Positions 17,657-26,568 of a DNA stretch of 64,000 nt are shown piece by piece. Within the stretch, counting starts at the first letter, position 1. Each line of letters opens with the position of its first letter. This stretch comes from Planctomycetota bacterium (GTDB taxonomy: Bacteria; Planctomycetota; UBA1135; UBA2386), in the NCBI GenBank assembly GCA_016713175.1, contig JADJPQ010000008.1, positions 62,001 to 126,000 of the forward strand, in the 5' to 3' direction. The position numbers were made by a program, and so were the translations under genes. Under the pieces are notes generated by a model. That model ran no database searches. It was given only the letters and a program-made list of their open reading frames with translations, and was not told where the DNA came from.

Positions 17657-18442
17657 ATGAACCGACCGTTCGTCCTGAGTGCGTTGCTGTTCGCGCTGCC
17701 GTGCGCCGCGCAGACCCCGACCGGCACTCCGCCCAAGCCCGCGCCGGTGGTCGAAGAGAAGCCGAAGCCGGTGACGCAGGAAGCCAAGCCGGCGACCGGG
17801 ACGACGACCACGACCAGTGGTGCGACTGGCGGCGCCGGCGGCAAGACGCAGGATCCGGCGAAGACGCAGACGCCCAAGCCGGATCAGCAGAAGACCGAGC
17901 CGCCCAAGAACGAGCCGCCGAAACCCGACGAGGGCAAGGGCGAGAATCCGCCGGCCGACCCGATCCCGGCCAGCGCCGACCCGGCCGACCTGCGCGCGAT
18001 CCGCGGCGCCCAGCAGATGCTCGAGGCGGAGAAGAAGATCGCCGACCTGATCAAGGCCGGCAAGATCACCGGGCTCGACAAGATCCTGCCGTTCGACGAG
18101 CTGACCTCGTGGCAGTACGAGGACGGCCTGAAGGGCATGCCGCAGCGCGTCAAGGAGCTGTCCGGCAAGAAGGTGCTGATGACCGGGTTCATGCTGCCGA
18201 TCGACGAGGTGCAGAACATCAAGGAGTTCCTGCTCGTGCAGTCGCTGTGGGCCTGCTGCTACGGCCAGCCGCCGGACATCCACGGCTTCGTCCGCGTGGT
18301 GATGCCGAAGGGCAAGACGACCGACTACTTCTTCGATCCGCTGAAGATCGTCGGCAAGTTCCGGGTCGAAGCGACCGTGATGGAAGGCTACTGCGTCGAC
18401 ATCTTCCAGCTCGAGTGCGAGAGCATCGAAGTGATCAAGTAG
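17657..18442 (+). CDS. Secreted DUF3299-family protein
   Basis: 261 aa. Signal peptide (NRPFVLSALLFALPCAAQ) then a long Pro/Lys/Thr-rich linker (~20-100). The C-terminal domain has DKILPFDELTSWQYEDG, then LSGKKVLMTGFMLPIDE, then QSLWACCYGQPPDIH, matching the DUF3299 pattern (FDELxxW, GYMLPL, CCFG). DUF3299 proteins commonly neighbour FtsX/MacB exporters, as here, suggesting a periplasmic partner. The CC pair could bind metal or a cofactor. Function unknown. Confidence 0.75.
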   Translation: MNRPFVLSALLFALPCAAQTPTGTPPKPAPVVEEKPKPVTQEAKPATGTTTTTSGATGGAGGKTQDPAKTQTPKPDQQKTEPPKNEPPKPDEGKGENPPADPIPASADPADLRAIRGAQQMLEAEKKIADLIKAGKITGLDKILPFDELTSWQYEDGLKGMPQRVKELSGKKVLMTGFMLPIDEVQNIKEFLLVQSLWACCYGQPPDIHGFVRVVMPKGKTTDYFFDPLKIVGKFRVEATVMEGYCVDIFQLECESIEVIK

Positions 18443-18483
18443 CCGAAGTGGTGGAATAGCCGGCAGCGGCCAGGTGCTGGGGG

Positions 18484-18510
18484 CCAGCGTGCTGGTCCCA
18501 CGCCGGGACC
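18484..18510 (+). terminator. Tandem hairpins after the ABC/DUF3299 genes
   Basis: ccagc-gt-gctgg (18484-18495) and ggtccc-acgcc-gggacc (18494-18510) share an edge, so they are alternative or stacked stems. There is no T-run. They sit 42 bp after the stop and 77 bp before the next start, and are plausible terminators. Confidence 0.35.
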
Positions 18511-18586
18511 GGCCGCATCGGCGCGATGACGGGCTGGTAGAACGGCGCAACAGTCGCCGCCCCGCTCCGGCCGATAGGGCCGGACG

Positions 18587-20035
18587 ATGGACACGCACCC
18601 GAAGTCACCTCGGCGTGGTCTTTCGCTGCCCGCGCGCCTGTGTCTGGCGCTGATGGTCGCGGCGTTCTTCGTCGCCATACTGGTGGCGTTCTTCGGCGCG
18701 CAGCGGCGCGACCAGGACGTTGCCGCCGCGCGGTCCGCCGCCGACCGCGAGTTCGCCACCGTGCTGGCCGAACGCCTGGCGGTGCACATGGACCGCCAGG
18801 ACCTGCTGCGGGTGTCGGTGTTGGCCACTGCCGCGCGGGATCTGGGGCACGGTCGCGTGCTGGTGCTCGATCACAGCGGCCGGGTGCTGTTCGACACCTC
18901 GCTGGTGCTCGGCGAACGCCAGCTCGGCACCTTGACCCACGCCGGACCGTTGCAGCGGCAGACGTCGCTCGGCGACGAGGGGCCGTTCGTGGAGACGCTG
19001 GCGCCGATCCGCCTGGGCGGCGAGGTGATCGGCGAACTGCGCCTGCAGCGATCGCCGCAACTGCAGGTCAGCGGCTTCGACTTCGGCATGTTCGCCGCCG
19101 TGTTCCTGTGCTGTCTGACCCTGGTGATCGTCGCGACGATCCTCGTGCAACACTGGTCGCAGCGGGTGCGCCGGGCCACCGACGCGTTGATCCAGCTCGC
19201 CGCCGGGCAGCCGGGCATGGTGCGCGCCGAACCCGCGCCGGGCGAACTGCAGGAACTCGACTCGGCGCTGCGGGAGATGGAACGCGGCGTGCAGGAGGGT
19301 CTGCACCGGGTCGGCGAGGGCTTTGTCGCGCTGGCGTTGCAGGTCGTCGATGGCCTGGAGCGCCGCGACATCTCGCCCGCGGGCCATGGCGAACGCACGG
19401 CTCGCTACGCCGCCACGATCGCCGGGCGCCTGCACCTGCTGCCGGAGGACCGGCGCGAACTCGACCTCGCGTGCCGCCTGTGCGATCTCGGCAAGGCCTG
19501 GGTCCGGCCAGCACTGCTGCAGAAGCGCGGGCAGCTCGGCGACGCCGAACGGCGTTCGCTGCAGGCCCACCCGGTGCGCGCCGCCGAACACCTCGACTGT
19601 CTGCCGGGTCTGCGTCGCGTCGCGGCGATCGTGCGGCATCAGGGTGAGCGCTACGATGGACTCGGCGCCCCGGATGCGTTGCGCGGCGACCGCATTCCGC
19701 TCGGTGCGCGGGTGCTGGCCCTGGCGTCGGCGTTCGATTTGCTGACCACCTGCGGCGAGGAACGGGCGCTCGATTGGCAGGCGGCGGTACAGCAACTGCT
19801 CGCCGGGCGCGGTGAGGTCTTCGATCCGTGGCTGCTGGACCTGTTCGTCGAGGAGTTGCGCAAGGCGCCGCCGGTCGCGATCAAGGATCGACCGGTGATG
19901 ATCCTGCCCGCCGGCGCGATGCCGGCGCGCGCCCGTGCCGTCGAGCGCGACGACGAGTCGAGTCTGGTGGTCGATGCCGAGGAAGACGAGCTCGAGGTCC
20001 TCACCGACGATGCGCCGTCGGAGGAGCCGTCGTGA
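18587..20035 (+). CDS. Membrane sensor with degenerate HD-GYP domain
   Basis: 482 aa. TM1 (~18-38), a periplasmic sensor (~40-165), TM2 (~166-187), a HAMP-like linker (~188-240), an HD-GYP-like domain (~250-400) and an acidic tail. Intact c-di-GMP phosphodiesterases have HD, HHE and GYP. Here the HD pair is CD (C299-D300, LCDLGK), the HHE motif is HQGE (H351-E354) and GYP is GAP (360-362), while H267 and H328 remain. Loss of the first metal-binding His predicts no normal catalysis, so it is more likely a ligand-binding or scaffold protein. The stop overlaps the next GTG. Confidence 0.82.
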   Translation: MDTHPKSPRRGLSLPARLCLALMVAAFFVAILVAFFGAQRRDQDVAAARSAADREFATVLAERLAVHMDRQDLLRVSVLATAARDLGHGRVLVLDHSGRVLFDTSLVLGERQLGTLTHAGPLQRQTSLGDEGPFVETLAPIRLGGEVIGELRLQRSPQLQVSGFDFGMFAAVFLCCLTLVIVATILVQHWSQRVRRATDALIQLAAGQPGMVRAEPAPGELQELDSALREMERGVQEGLHRVGEGFVALALQVVDGLERRDISPAGHGERTARYAATIAGRLHLLPEDRRELDLACRLCDLGKAWVRPALLQKRGQLGDAERRSLQAHPVRAAEHLDCLPGLRRVAAIVRHQGERYDGLGAPDALRGDRIPLGARVLALASAFDLLTTCGEERALDWQAAVQQLLAGRGEVFDPWLLDLFVEELRKAPPVAIKDRPVMILPAGAMPARARAVERDDESSLVVDAEEDELEVLTDDAPSEEPS

Positions 20036-20889
20036 AGTCCGGCGCCGCGCGGTGGGCCTGGCTGTTGCTGGTCGGTGCCTGTCAGTCGGTGGCGCCAGAC
20101 CCGCTGGCGCGCGCCGAGCGGGCGCTCGCTGCCGGCGATCTGCTCGCGGCCTTGACCGATCTCGACAGTGTGCCGGTGGCGCATGCGCGGTATCCGCAGG
20201 CCCGCACCATTGCCGCGCAGATCGAGCGGCGATTGCGCCGGAGCCACGAACAGCTGTTGTCCGGGTTGCTGTTGCGCAGCGAGTGGCGGGATGCCGAGGC
20301 GCTGGCGGCGTTCGAGTCGGCGCGCCAGACCTGGCCGGCGCTGCCGGCGATCGACGGGCTGATCGTTGCCACGCGGCAACGACAGCGGCTGTTTCCCGAG
20401 CCGGCGGTGGCCGGTGCGGTGAGGCCTGCGGTGCCGCCATCCTCGATTGCGGAGACGCAGCCGGTCGAAGAGGACGATGCCGGCGCGTCCGGTGAGCCGG
20501 CTTCAGGGGCTGCCGAGGTAGCGGTGCCGTCGGCTGCCGCCGTGGCTGCGCCAGCTGCCGAAACGGCGATTGCCGCTGGTGTGATTCCGCCGGCGCCTCC
20601 GGACACGGTTCCCACGGTTGACGAAGTGGTCGCGACGCGCCTGGCGGCGATCGAAGAAGCGCTTTCCGCCGGCCGTATGGACAGCGCGGTCGGCGATCTG
20701 ATGGCTCTGTTCCGGAATTGTCCGGACGATCTGCGGGTGCGACGGCGGCTGGCGCGCGTGCTGCTGCAGCGTGGGCTGGTTCGCTATGGGCGCGGCGACC
20801 AGCAGCCGGCGGTCGAGGATTGGCGCCGCGCGAGCGCGATGGATCCGACCTCGGCAGCCGCGGCTCTGCTGGCAGCGCTGGGCAACTGA
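20032..20889 (+). CDS. TPR-like lipoprotein
   Basis: 285 aa from a GTG overlapping the sensor stop (GTGA). Lipobox LLLVGAC near residue 18. Helical repeats of TPR type occur at ~25-120 (ARAERALAAGDLLAAL) and ~200-285 (RRRLARVLLQRGLVRY, AVEDWRRASAMDP). Between them is an Ala/Pro/Glu-rich linker (~125-195). Coupled to the degenerate HD-GYP sensor, it may be a periplasmic assembly partner. No specific function is recognised. Confidence 0.7.
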   Translation: MKSGAARWAWLLLVGACQSVAPDPLARAERALAAGDLLAALTDLDSVPVAHARYPQARTIAAQIERRLRRSHEQLLSGLLLRSEWRDAEALAAFESARQTWPALPAIDGLIVATRQRQRLFPEPAVAGAVRPAVPPSSIAETQPVEEDDAGASGEPASGAAEVAVPSAAAVAAPAAETAIAAGVIPPAPPDTVPTVDEVVATRLAAIEEALSAGRMDSAVGDLMALFRNCPDDLRVRRRLARVLLQRGLVRYGRGDQQPAVEDWRRASAMDPTSAAAALLAALGN

Positions 20890-21272
20890 ACCGGCGGCCA
20901 AGCGAGGCGTTCGGTCCGGCCACTGGATTTCCAGAGCTACTTGGCAACGACCCAGCGTCTCGGATCGTTCAGCGGAGAGATAAAGGCCGGGGGCGAAACT
21001 TCGGGAAAAGGGGAAGAAGGAGAGTCAAGTTTTTACGTCCGTGGCGGACAACCCCCGGCAGAGTGCTCTTTCCTGACGAACCAGAGTGTGAACTCCAGGC
21101 TTCCAGGACGAATCTCTTTGCTTGGCTGCCAGCCTCTTGGCTCTATACCGTTGGTTCGAACTCCCGAACCAACTTCTCTACCCACGAAGATTAGCGCACG
21201 CTCTCACGCAAGTCAAGCCTCCGATTTTCGGAGTTCGGCCGGTTTTCTGTCCCCTCGGCGACGGTCCAACGG
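20890..21272. ncRNA. Candidate structured RNA in a convergent gap
   Basis: 383 bp between two gene 3' ends, with visibly lower GC than both sides and no credible ORF. Stems seen: gccggggg (20986-20993) with cccccggc (21052-21059), enclosing the hairpin gtccg-tgg-cggac (21037-21049), and a perfect 8-bp stem ttggttcg-aactcc-cgaaccaa (21151-21172). A purine-rich stretch and a T5 run lie between. A convergent gap this long needs no promoter, so an independent RNA is plausible. It matches no RNA family I can recall (not tmRNA, RNase P, SRP or tRNA by key motifs). Strand is undetermined. Confidence 0.35.
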
Positions 21273-23225
21273 CTAGGACGCGTTCAAGACGATGCCGTGC
21301 GGAGACAGGGTGGCTGACGCGCCGGCGGGGATCCAGGTGGTCCCGCTGATTTCCTCGCAAGCCGCCGGGCCGACGAGCGGCTTCGTCCGGGTCATGTCTT
21401 CGCGTCGGTAGACCGCAATCGCAGGCCCTCCCAGAGGTGGTTTGCGATGGGCGACCGGTCTGGCCAACCCGCGAACAGCGTCGGCCGCGGGTGGCCGGCG
21501 GGTCGGATGCGCGGCGCGGACAGCGATCTGGACGACTTCGATACCGGTGTTGTCGGCGGCGAACCCAAAGCGCTGCTGATGCAAGCGCGCGAACGCGTTG
21601 CCGATCGGGCCGCGAGGCAACAACAGCCGCAGTCCGGCGCCCTGCCCGGCGTAGCGGACCAGCAGTTCGACGTGGGAGATCGCGCGGCGACCGGATGGCA
21701 AGGCGGCGATGGCGTCCTGGCTCATGCGCAGTGCCAGACGTCGCACCCGCCGCTCGCCGTTGGCATCGGCGAGCAGGTGGCACGCCGCCAACCGTTCCTG
21801 GCTCTCGCCGGCCAGCGCCAGGCCCAGTGCCGAGAACGCGCCCGGCTGCGGCGGCACCAGCGCCTGTCGCATGCCAAGCCGCCGACAGAGTCCGTGTGCA
21901 TGCAGGCCGCCGGCACCACCGTAGGCGACCAGCGTCAGCGAGTTCGGATCGACCGCGCGTTCGACCGTGACGACCATCAGGGCACGCGCCATGTGAGTCT
22001 CCGCGATCGTCAGGATGCCCTCGGCGCAGCGCCTTGCCGGGATCCGGAGCTGCCGCGCCAGCCGTTCGATCGCCCGGACACTGGCATCGACGTCGACCGG
22101 GAACGCGCCGCCGAGCAGCGTCGTGGCGCCGAGGTGGCCGAGTGCCATGTGCGCATCGGTGACCGTCGGTTGGTCACCGTGGCCATAGCACGCCGGGCCA
22201 GGCATCGCGCCGGCGCTCTGCGGCCCCACGCACAACGCCCCGCCGCGATCGCGGAAGGCAATGCTGCCGCCGCCGCAGCCGACCGTGTGCACGTCGACCG
22301 ATGGCACCGGCAACGGCAGGCCACCGATCCGGCCGGCGTCGGTCCACAGGTCGTCGCCATGCACCAGGCAGACGTCGGTCGAGGTGCCGCCCATGTCGAA
22401 CGCGACGGCACCGCCGAGCCCGGCGCGGGCCGCGAGGCTTGCTGTCGCCAGCACGCCGCCGGCGGGGCCGGAGAACATCGCCCGCGCCGGAAACCGGGCG
22501 GCTTCCGTCGCCGGCATGATGCCGAGACTGCTGCGCATCAGGCGCAGATCGCCCGGCTGCACGGCGGTGACCAGGCGGCGCGTGTAGTCGCCGACCAGTC
22601 GCATCGTCGCGGCATTCAGGATCGCCGCCGAGAAGCGTTCGTACTCGCCGAACGCCGGCAGCAACGCGGCACTCGTCGTGATCGGCAGCTCGGGGAACGC
22701 CCAGGCACAGGCCGCCGCCAGCGCCAGTTCGTCGCTCGGATCCGCCGGCGAGTGCAGCAGGCCGATCGCCAGCGCCTCCGGGCGCAGCCGTCGCAACCGT
22801 TGCAACACCTGCTGGATCGCGCCGGCCGACAGCGGCCGCACGACGGCGCCGTCGGGGCCACGCCGGCAGTCGACCTCCACCCGCAGTTCGCGCGGCACCG
22901 GTGGCACCGGCCGGGTCGGTTCCAGCGCGTACAGGTCGGTGCGTTCCTGGCGACCGATCTCGATCAGGTCGACGAAGCCGCGGTTGGTCACGAATGCGGT
23001 CTTCGCCAGCCGACCGGTCAGCACGGCATTGAGGCCGACGGTGGTGCCGTGCACGACGTCGACGACCTCGTCGGGGCGGCGGCGGACCGCAGCGATGCCC
23101 TGCAGCACGGCGAGCCCGGGATCGGCCGGCGTCGACGGCACTTTGTGCACGACCACGCCGCGCGGCGACCACCGCACGACGTCGGTGAACGTGCCGCCGG
23201 TGTCGACGCCGATCCGAACGCCCAT
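21273..23225 (-). CDS. Hydantoinase/oxoprolinase HyuA-like subunit
   Basis: 650 aa, an ATP-dependent amidohydrolase of the hydantoinase A / 5-oxoprolinase family. Signatures: GVRIGVDTGGTFTDVV at the N-terminus, VVHGTTVGLNAVL, then AVAFDMGGTSTDVCLV and CGGGSIAF, the second actin-like phosphate loop, followed by GPQSAGAMPGPACYG. Length is usual for HyuA. The partner HyuB is not within reach on either side, so activity may depend on a distant gene or the substrate may differ. Start ATG 23225 is at the first conserved residue. Confidence 0.87.
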   Translation of the reverse strand: MGVRIGVDTGGTFTDVVRWSPRGVVVHKVPSTPADPGLAVLQGIAAVRRRPDEVVDVVHGTTVGLNAVLTGRLAKTAFVTNRGFVDLIEIGRQERTDLYALEPTRPVPPVPRELRVEVDCRRGPDGAVVRPLSAGAIQQVLQRLRRLRPEALAIGLLHSPADPSDELALAAACAWAFPELPITTSAALLPAFGEYERFSAAILNAATMRLVGDYTRRLVTAVQPGDLRLMRSSLGIMPATEAARFPARAMFSGPAGGVLATASLAARAGLGGAVAFDMGGTSTDVCLVHGDDLWTDAGRIGGLPLPVPSVDVHTVGCGGGSIAFRDRGGALCVGPQSAGAMPGPACYGHGDQPTVTDAHMALGHLGATTLLGGAFPVDVDASVRAIERLARQLRIPARRCAEGILTIAETHMARALMVVTVERAVDPNSLTLVAYGGAGGLHAHGLCRRLGMRQALVPPQPGAFSALGLALAGESQERLAACHLLADANGERRVRRLALRMSQDAIAALPSGRRAISHVELLVRYAGQGAGLRLLLPRGPIGNAFARLHQQRFGFAADNTGIEVVQIAVRAAHPTRRPPAADAVRGLARPVAHRKPPLGGPAIAVYRREDMTRTKPLVGPAACEEISGTTWIPAGASATLSPHGIVLNAS

Positions 23226-23298
23226 TCGCGCAGGTTAGTCGCCAGTGCCGCCAAGTCGAGCGTTGGCCCGACGGCAGTCGCCGCCTACGTTGTCGGTG

Positions 23299-23919
23299 AT
23301 GGCGTTCGTGTTGCCGTGCCTGCTCGCGTTCCTGCTCGGCGCCGTGCCGTGGGCGCTGGTGGTCGTGCGCCTGCTGAAGGGCGTCGATGTCCGCACGGTC
23401 GGCTCGGGCAACGTCGGCGCGACCAACGCCAGCCGGGCATTCGCCAGCCGCGGCGGCCGGATCGGGGCGTTCCTGCTGATCTACCTGCTCGACGCCGGCA
23501 AAGGCCTGCTGTCTGCAGCCGCCTTTCCAGTGTGGTCTGGCGCAACCGAGCCGCTGCTCGCGGGCGTGCTCGCCGGGGCTGCCGCGGTGCTCGGGCACGT
23601 GTTCACGCCGTTCCTCGGCTTCCGCGGCGGCAAGGGTGTGGCAACGGCAACCGGCGTGCTGCTGGCGCTCGACTGGCCGGTGACCGTGATCGCGCTGCTG
23701 GTGTTCTTCGTGGTGCGCTGGTTGTCGGGGCAGGTGTTTTTCGGTTCCCTCGCGCTCGGCCTGGCGCTGGCGGGCGCGGCGATCGCCCTGCACCCAGGGG
23801 AAGCGTTCGCGGCGCGCCTGCCGGTGACCGTGCTGTGCCTCGTGCTGGCGGCGTTCCTGTTCTGGACGCATCGCAGCAACCTGCAGAAACACTTCGCGCG
23901 GCCGGAGGCGGCGGCATGA
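23299..23919 (+). CDS. plsY: Glycerol-3-phosphate acyltransferase PlsY
   Basis: 206 aa polytopic enzyme transferring an acyl group from acyl-phosphate to glycerol 3-phosphate, the first step of phosphatidic acid synthesis. The three PlsY motifs are present: VGSGNVGATNASR, GHVFTPFLGFRGGKGVAT and the C-terminal HRSNLQKH. About five to six hydrophobic spans. It overlaps gpsA (ATGA), placing substrate supply and use in one transcript. Confidence 0.93.
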   Translation: MAFVLPCLLAFLLGAVPWALVVVRLLKGVDVRTVGSGNVGATNASRAFASRGGRIGAFLLIYLLDAGKGLLSAAAFPVWSGATEPLLAGVLAGAAAVLGHVFTPFLGFRGGKGVATATGVLLALDWPVTVIALLVFFVVRWLSGQVFFGSLALGLALAGAAIALHPGEAFAARLPVTVLCLVLAAFLFWTHRSNLQKHFARPEAAA

Positions 23920-24905
23920 GGCTGGCGATCCTCGGCAACGGTGGGTTCGGCACGGCGATGGCGATCGCGCAGTCGCGCCGCGGCCACGCGGTGTCGCTGT
24001 GGGGCCACGATGCGGGTTACACCGCCGAGATCGCGCAGAGCCGCCGCAACCCGCGCTACCTGGACGGGGTCGAACTTCCGACGGTGGTCACCGTGTCCGG
24101 TGACGCGGCGCTGGTGCTGACCGGCGCCGACGCGGTGCTGGTCGCGGTGCCGACGCAGCACATCCGGACGACGCTGTCGTCGTTGCGCGGCGTGCTGCCC
24201 GCGGTCCCGGTGGTGTCGTTGGCCAAAGGACTCGAGCAGAGCACCGGCCTGCGGCCCAGCGAGGTGATCGCGGCTGTCGTCGGCGACGCGCGACGGGTGC
24301 TCGCGCTGTCCGGGCCAAGCCATGCCGAGGAGATCGCCCGCGGCCTGCCGACGACCGTCGTGCTCGCCGGACCGGCGGAGGCGTCGGTGCGCTCCCTGCA
24401 GGAGTCGCTGACGACGCCATGGTTCCGGATCTACCGCAGCGCCGATCTGCTCGGCCTCGAACTGTGCGGGGCGCTGAAGAACGTGATGGCACTCGCGGCC
24501 GGCATTGCCGATGGCCTTGGCTATGGCGACAACGCCAAGGCGGCGATCCTGGCGCGTGGCATCGTCGAGATGACACGCTTTGGCCGGGCGGCCGGCGCCG
24601 AGGAGCGGACGTTCTTCGGCCTCGCTGGCGTCGGCGATCTGGCGGTCACCGCGTTCTCGCGCCACGGCAGGAACCGCGCGTTCGGCGAACGGATCGGTCG
24701 CGGTGCAACGCTGGCGCAGGCGCTGGCCGCCTCGCCGAAGGTCGCCGAGGGTGTCTGGACGTCGCGCGTCGTCGTCGAACGCGCGCACGCGCTCGGTGTC
24801 GAGATGCCGATCGCGACGGCGGTCGCGCAGGTCCTGTTCGACGAACTGAATCCGCTGGCCGCGGTGCGCGCGTTGATGGAACGCGATCCGAAGGCCGAGA
24901 GTTGA
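23916..24905 (+). CDS. gpsA: Glycerol-3-phosphate dehydrogenase (NAD(P)+)
   Basis: 329 aa. Reduces dihydroxyacetone phosphate to sn-glycerol 3-phosphate for PlsY. The N-terminal Rossmann loop is LGNGGFGTAMA. Further motifs are VSLAKGLE, LSGPSHAEEIARGLPT and the catalytic region CGALKNVMALAAGIADGLGYGDNAKAA, then GLAGVGDLAVT and SRHGRNRAFG. Full family length, start fixed by overlap with plsY. Confidence 0.95.
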   Translation: MRLAILGNGGFGTAMAIAQSRRGHAVSLWGHDAGYTAEIAQSRRNPRYLDGVELPTVVTVSGDAALVLTGADAVLVAVPTQHIRTTLSSLRGVLPAVPVVSLAKGLEQSTGLRPSEVIAAVVGDARRVLALSGPSHAEEIARGLPTTVVLAGPAEASVRSLQESLTTPWFRIYRSADLLGLELCGALKNVMALAAGIADGLGYGDNAKAAILARGIVEMTRFGRAAGAEERTFFGLAGVGDLAVTAFSRHGRNRAFGERIGRGATLAQALAASPKVAEGVWTSRVVVERAHALGVEMPIATAVAQVLFDELNPLAAVRALMERDPKAES

Positions 24906-24915
24906 TCGGCGGGCG

Positions 24916-26568
24916 TCAGAAATCGCGTTCGAGCGTGTCGGCGTTGCCGAAGAACGCGAACACCTGACCGACCGAGAACGACACCGACACGCCGTAGTCG
25001 TCGCGGTCGCGTTCGTCGAGCGGCCAGGCGACATCGAGCCGCAGCACGCGGTTGCCGAACAGGTGGCTGCTGCCCAGCCGCAGGCCGCAGCCGACCCCGC
25101 GCCAGGCCTGGTCGAGCGACAACCGCTCCTCGGCGCCATGTACCCAGCCGACGTCGGCGAATGCGGCCAGGCCCAGGTGCACCGACAGGATCTGCACGCC
25201 GGTGTCGATGCGGTCCTCGAGGTTCAGGCGCACGCGTCGCGAACCGGTGAACTCGCGGGCCGGATAGCCGCGCAGGCCGGAATCCTCGCCGAGGGTCACC
25301 TGCGCCTGCAGGTCCTGCCGTTCGCCAACGATGTCGCCGGTGAGGCTCGCGGCCCAGGTCTGTGCGGTCAGTCCCTGCCAGAACCCGTGCAGCGCCGCGC
25401 CGGCGTGCCAGCCGGCGAGCAGCCGGTCCTCGGTTCGCGCTTGGGCGAAGCCGGCGAAGGTCAGCCAGGTCGCCGGCGCCGGATTGGTGGCGAAGCGGGC
25501 ATCGAAGCCGACGACCGGTTGGATCGCGGCATCGCGGCCAGCCTCGTTGCGGTGCCGCGCCGCGAGCCGCAGGCCGAGATGCGCACCGATCGGGAGGTCT
25601 TCGTCGAAGTCGATCGCGTCGAGGCCGCGGACGCGTTGGAACTCCGGCCGCCAGTCGATGGCGAAGTACGGGCCGAACTCGACCTCGTCGGTGTCGCCGG
25701 GCACCCGCGTCTGTGCCGCGGCGACGCCGAACGCCGGTTCATAGTCGTGCCGATGCAGTCGCAGGTCGAGGCCCCAGGTCGTGCGCTGCTCGCGTGGACC
25801 ATTGCCCAAGGCGCCATACAGGCGGGCCATGCGCTGTCGCGTCGGCACTTCGGCAACCCTCTCGCCGGCCCGATGGCGATCGATGTCCTCGTCCTCGCTG
25901 ACGACGCGCACGCCAAAGGCATGCGGATCGTCGAGCCGCCGGAACGGCCGCTGCAATTCGAGATCGGTGAAGTCGCCTTCGTCGGTGTTGCCAGTCCGCG
26001 CCGACAGCGTGAGCCGGCTGCCGAACAGCTGCGGGTCGTGGTAGCGCAACCAGGCGGTGCGGTCGTCGTCGGTGCGGTTGCTGGCGGCGACCAGTGCCTT
26101 GCCGGTGCCCAGCAGGTTGCTGTCGGACAGGCGGAACGAGAGGCGGTCGACGCCGCCGACGCGGGCGACGCTGGCGCTGGCGGTCAGCGAGAAGCGGTCG
26201 CGGGTGTGCAGCACCAGATCGGCCTCGCCCTCGCCGACCGGTAGCAACTCGCCGTGGACGGCACCGAACAAACCCATCGCGCGCAGATTGCGTTCGATCT
26301 CCTCGCGCTCGTGCGCGGTGACGCGATCGCCGCGATGCAACCAGACTTCGCGGGTGACGACTTCCTGCTGCGTGGTCGCGTGCAGCAGGTTGGCGAGCCA
26401 ATAGAGCGGATTGCCATCGGCCTGCTCGGCGGTGAACACGTCATCGCGGATCGTGCGCACGTCGCGCAGGCGCCAGCCGTCGTCCTGCTGTGCCAGGAGC
26501 CATGGTGCGAGCCCGGCGATCGCCAGCGGCACCCGGCGGTTGGGTCCTGGCCGTGCGGCCGAGATCAC
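24916..26568 (-). CDS. Omp85/BamA-TamA-like outer membrane protein
   Basis: 550 aa from a GTG at 26568 that overlaps the HAL stop (GTGA). The start gives a signal-like NRRVPLAIAGLAPWLLAQ. A POTRA-type segment follows (LHRGDRVTAHEREEIERNLRAMGLFG, ~50-85), then a long beta-rich barrel domain ending in a C-terminal Phe (NADTLERDF), typical of outer membrane barrels. A surface antigen D15 pattern is seen in LNLEDRIDTGVQ ... LAAFADVGWV. With one POTRA it is smaller than BamA and more like TamA or patatin-linked barrels. Coupling to an ammonia-lyase gene is odd. Confidence 0.72.
   Translation of the reverse strand: MISAARPGPNRRVPLAIAGLAPWLLAQQDDGWRLRDVRTIRDDVFTAEQADGNPLYWLANLLHATTQQEVVTREVWLHRGDRVTAHEREEIERNLRAMGLFGAVHGELLPVGEGEADLVLHTRDRFSLTASASVARVGGVDRLSFRLSDSNLLGTGKALVAASNRTDDDRTAWLRYHDPQLFGSRLTLSARTGNTDEGDFTDLELQRPFRRLDDPHAFGVRVVSEDEDIDRHRAGERVAEVPTRQRMARLYGALGNGPREQRTTWGLDLRLHRHDYEPAFGVAAAQTRVPGDTDEVEFGPYFAIDWRPEFQRVRGLDAIDFDEDLPIGAHLGLRLAARHRNEAGRDAAIQPVVGFDARFATNPAPATWLTFAGFAQARTEDRLLAGWHAGAALHGFWQGLTAQTWAASLTGDIVGERQDLQAQVTLGEDSGLRGYPAREFTGSRRVRLNLEDRIDTGVQILSVHLGLAAFADVGWVHGAEERLSLDQAWRGVGCGLRLGSSHLFGNRVLRLDVAWPLDERDRDDYGVSVSFSVGQVFAFFGNADTLERDF

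Noticed and set aside
21262..21278. tRNA-like string gtccaacggctaggac
   Set aside because: It recalls a tRNA D-arm but no acceptor stem or T-arm folds with it, and it overlaps the end of the hydantoinase gene.
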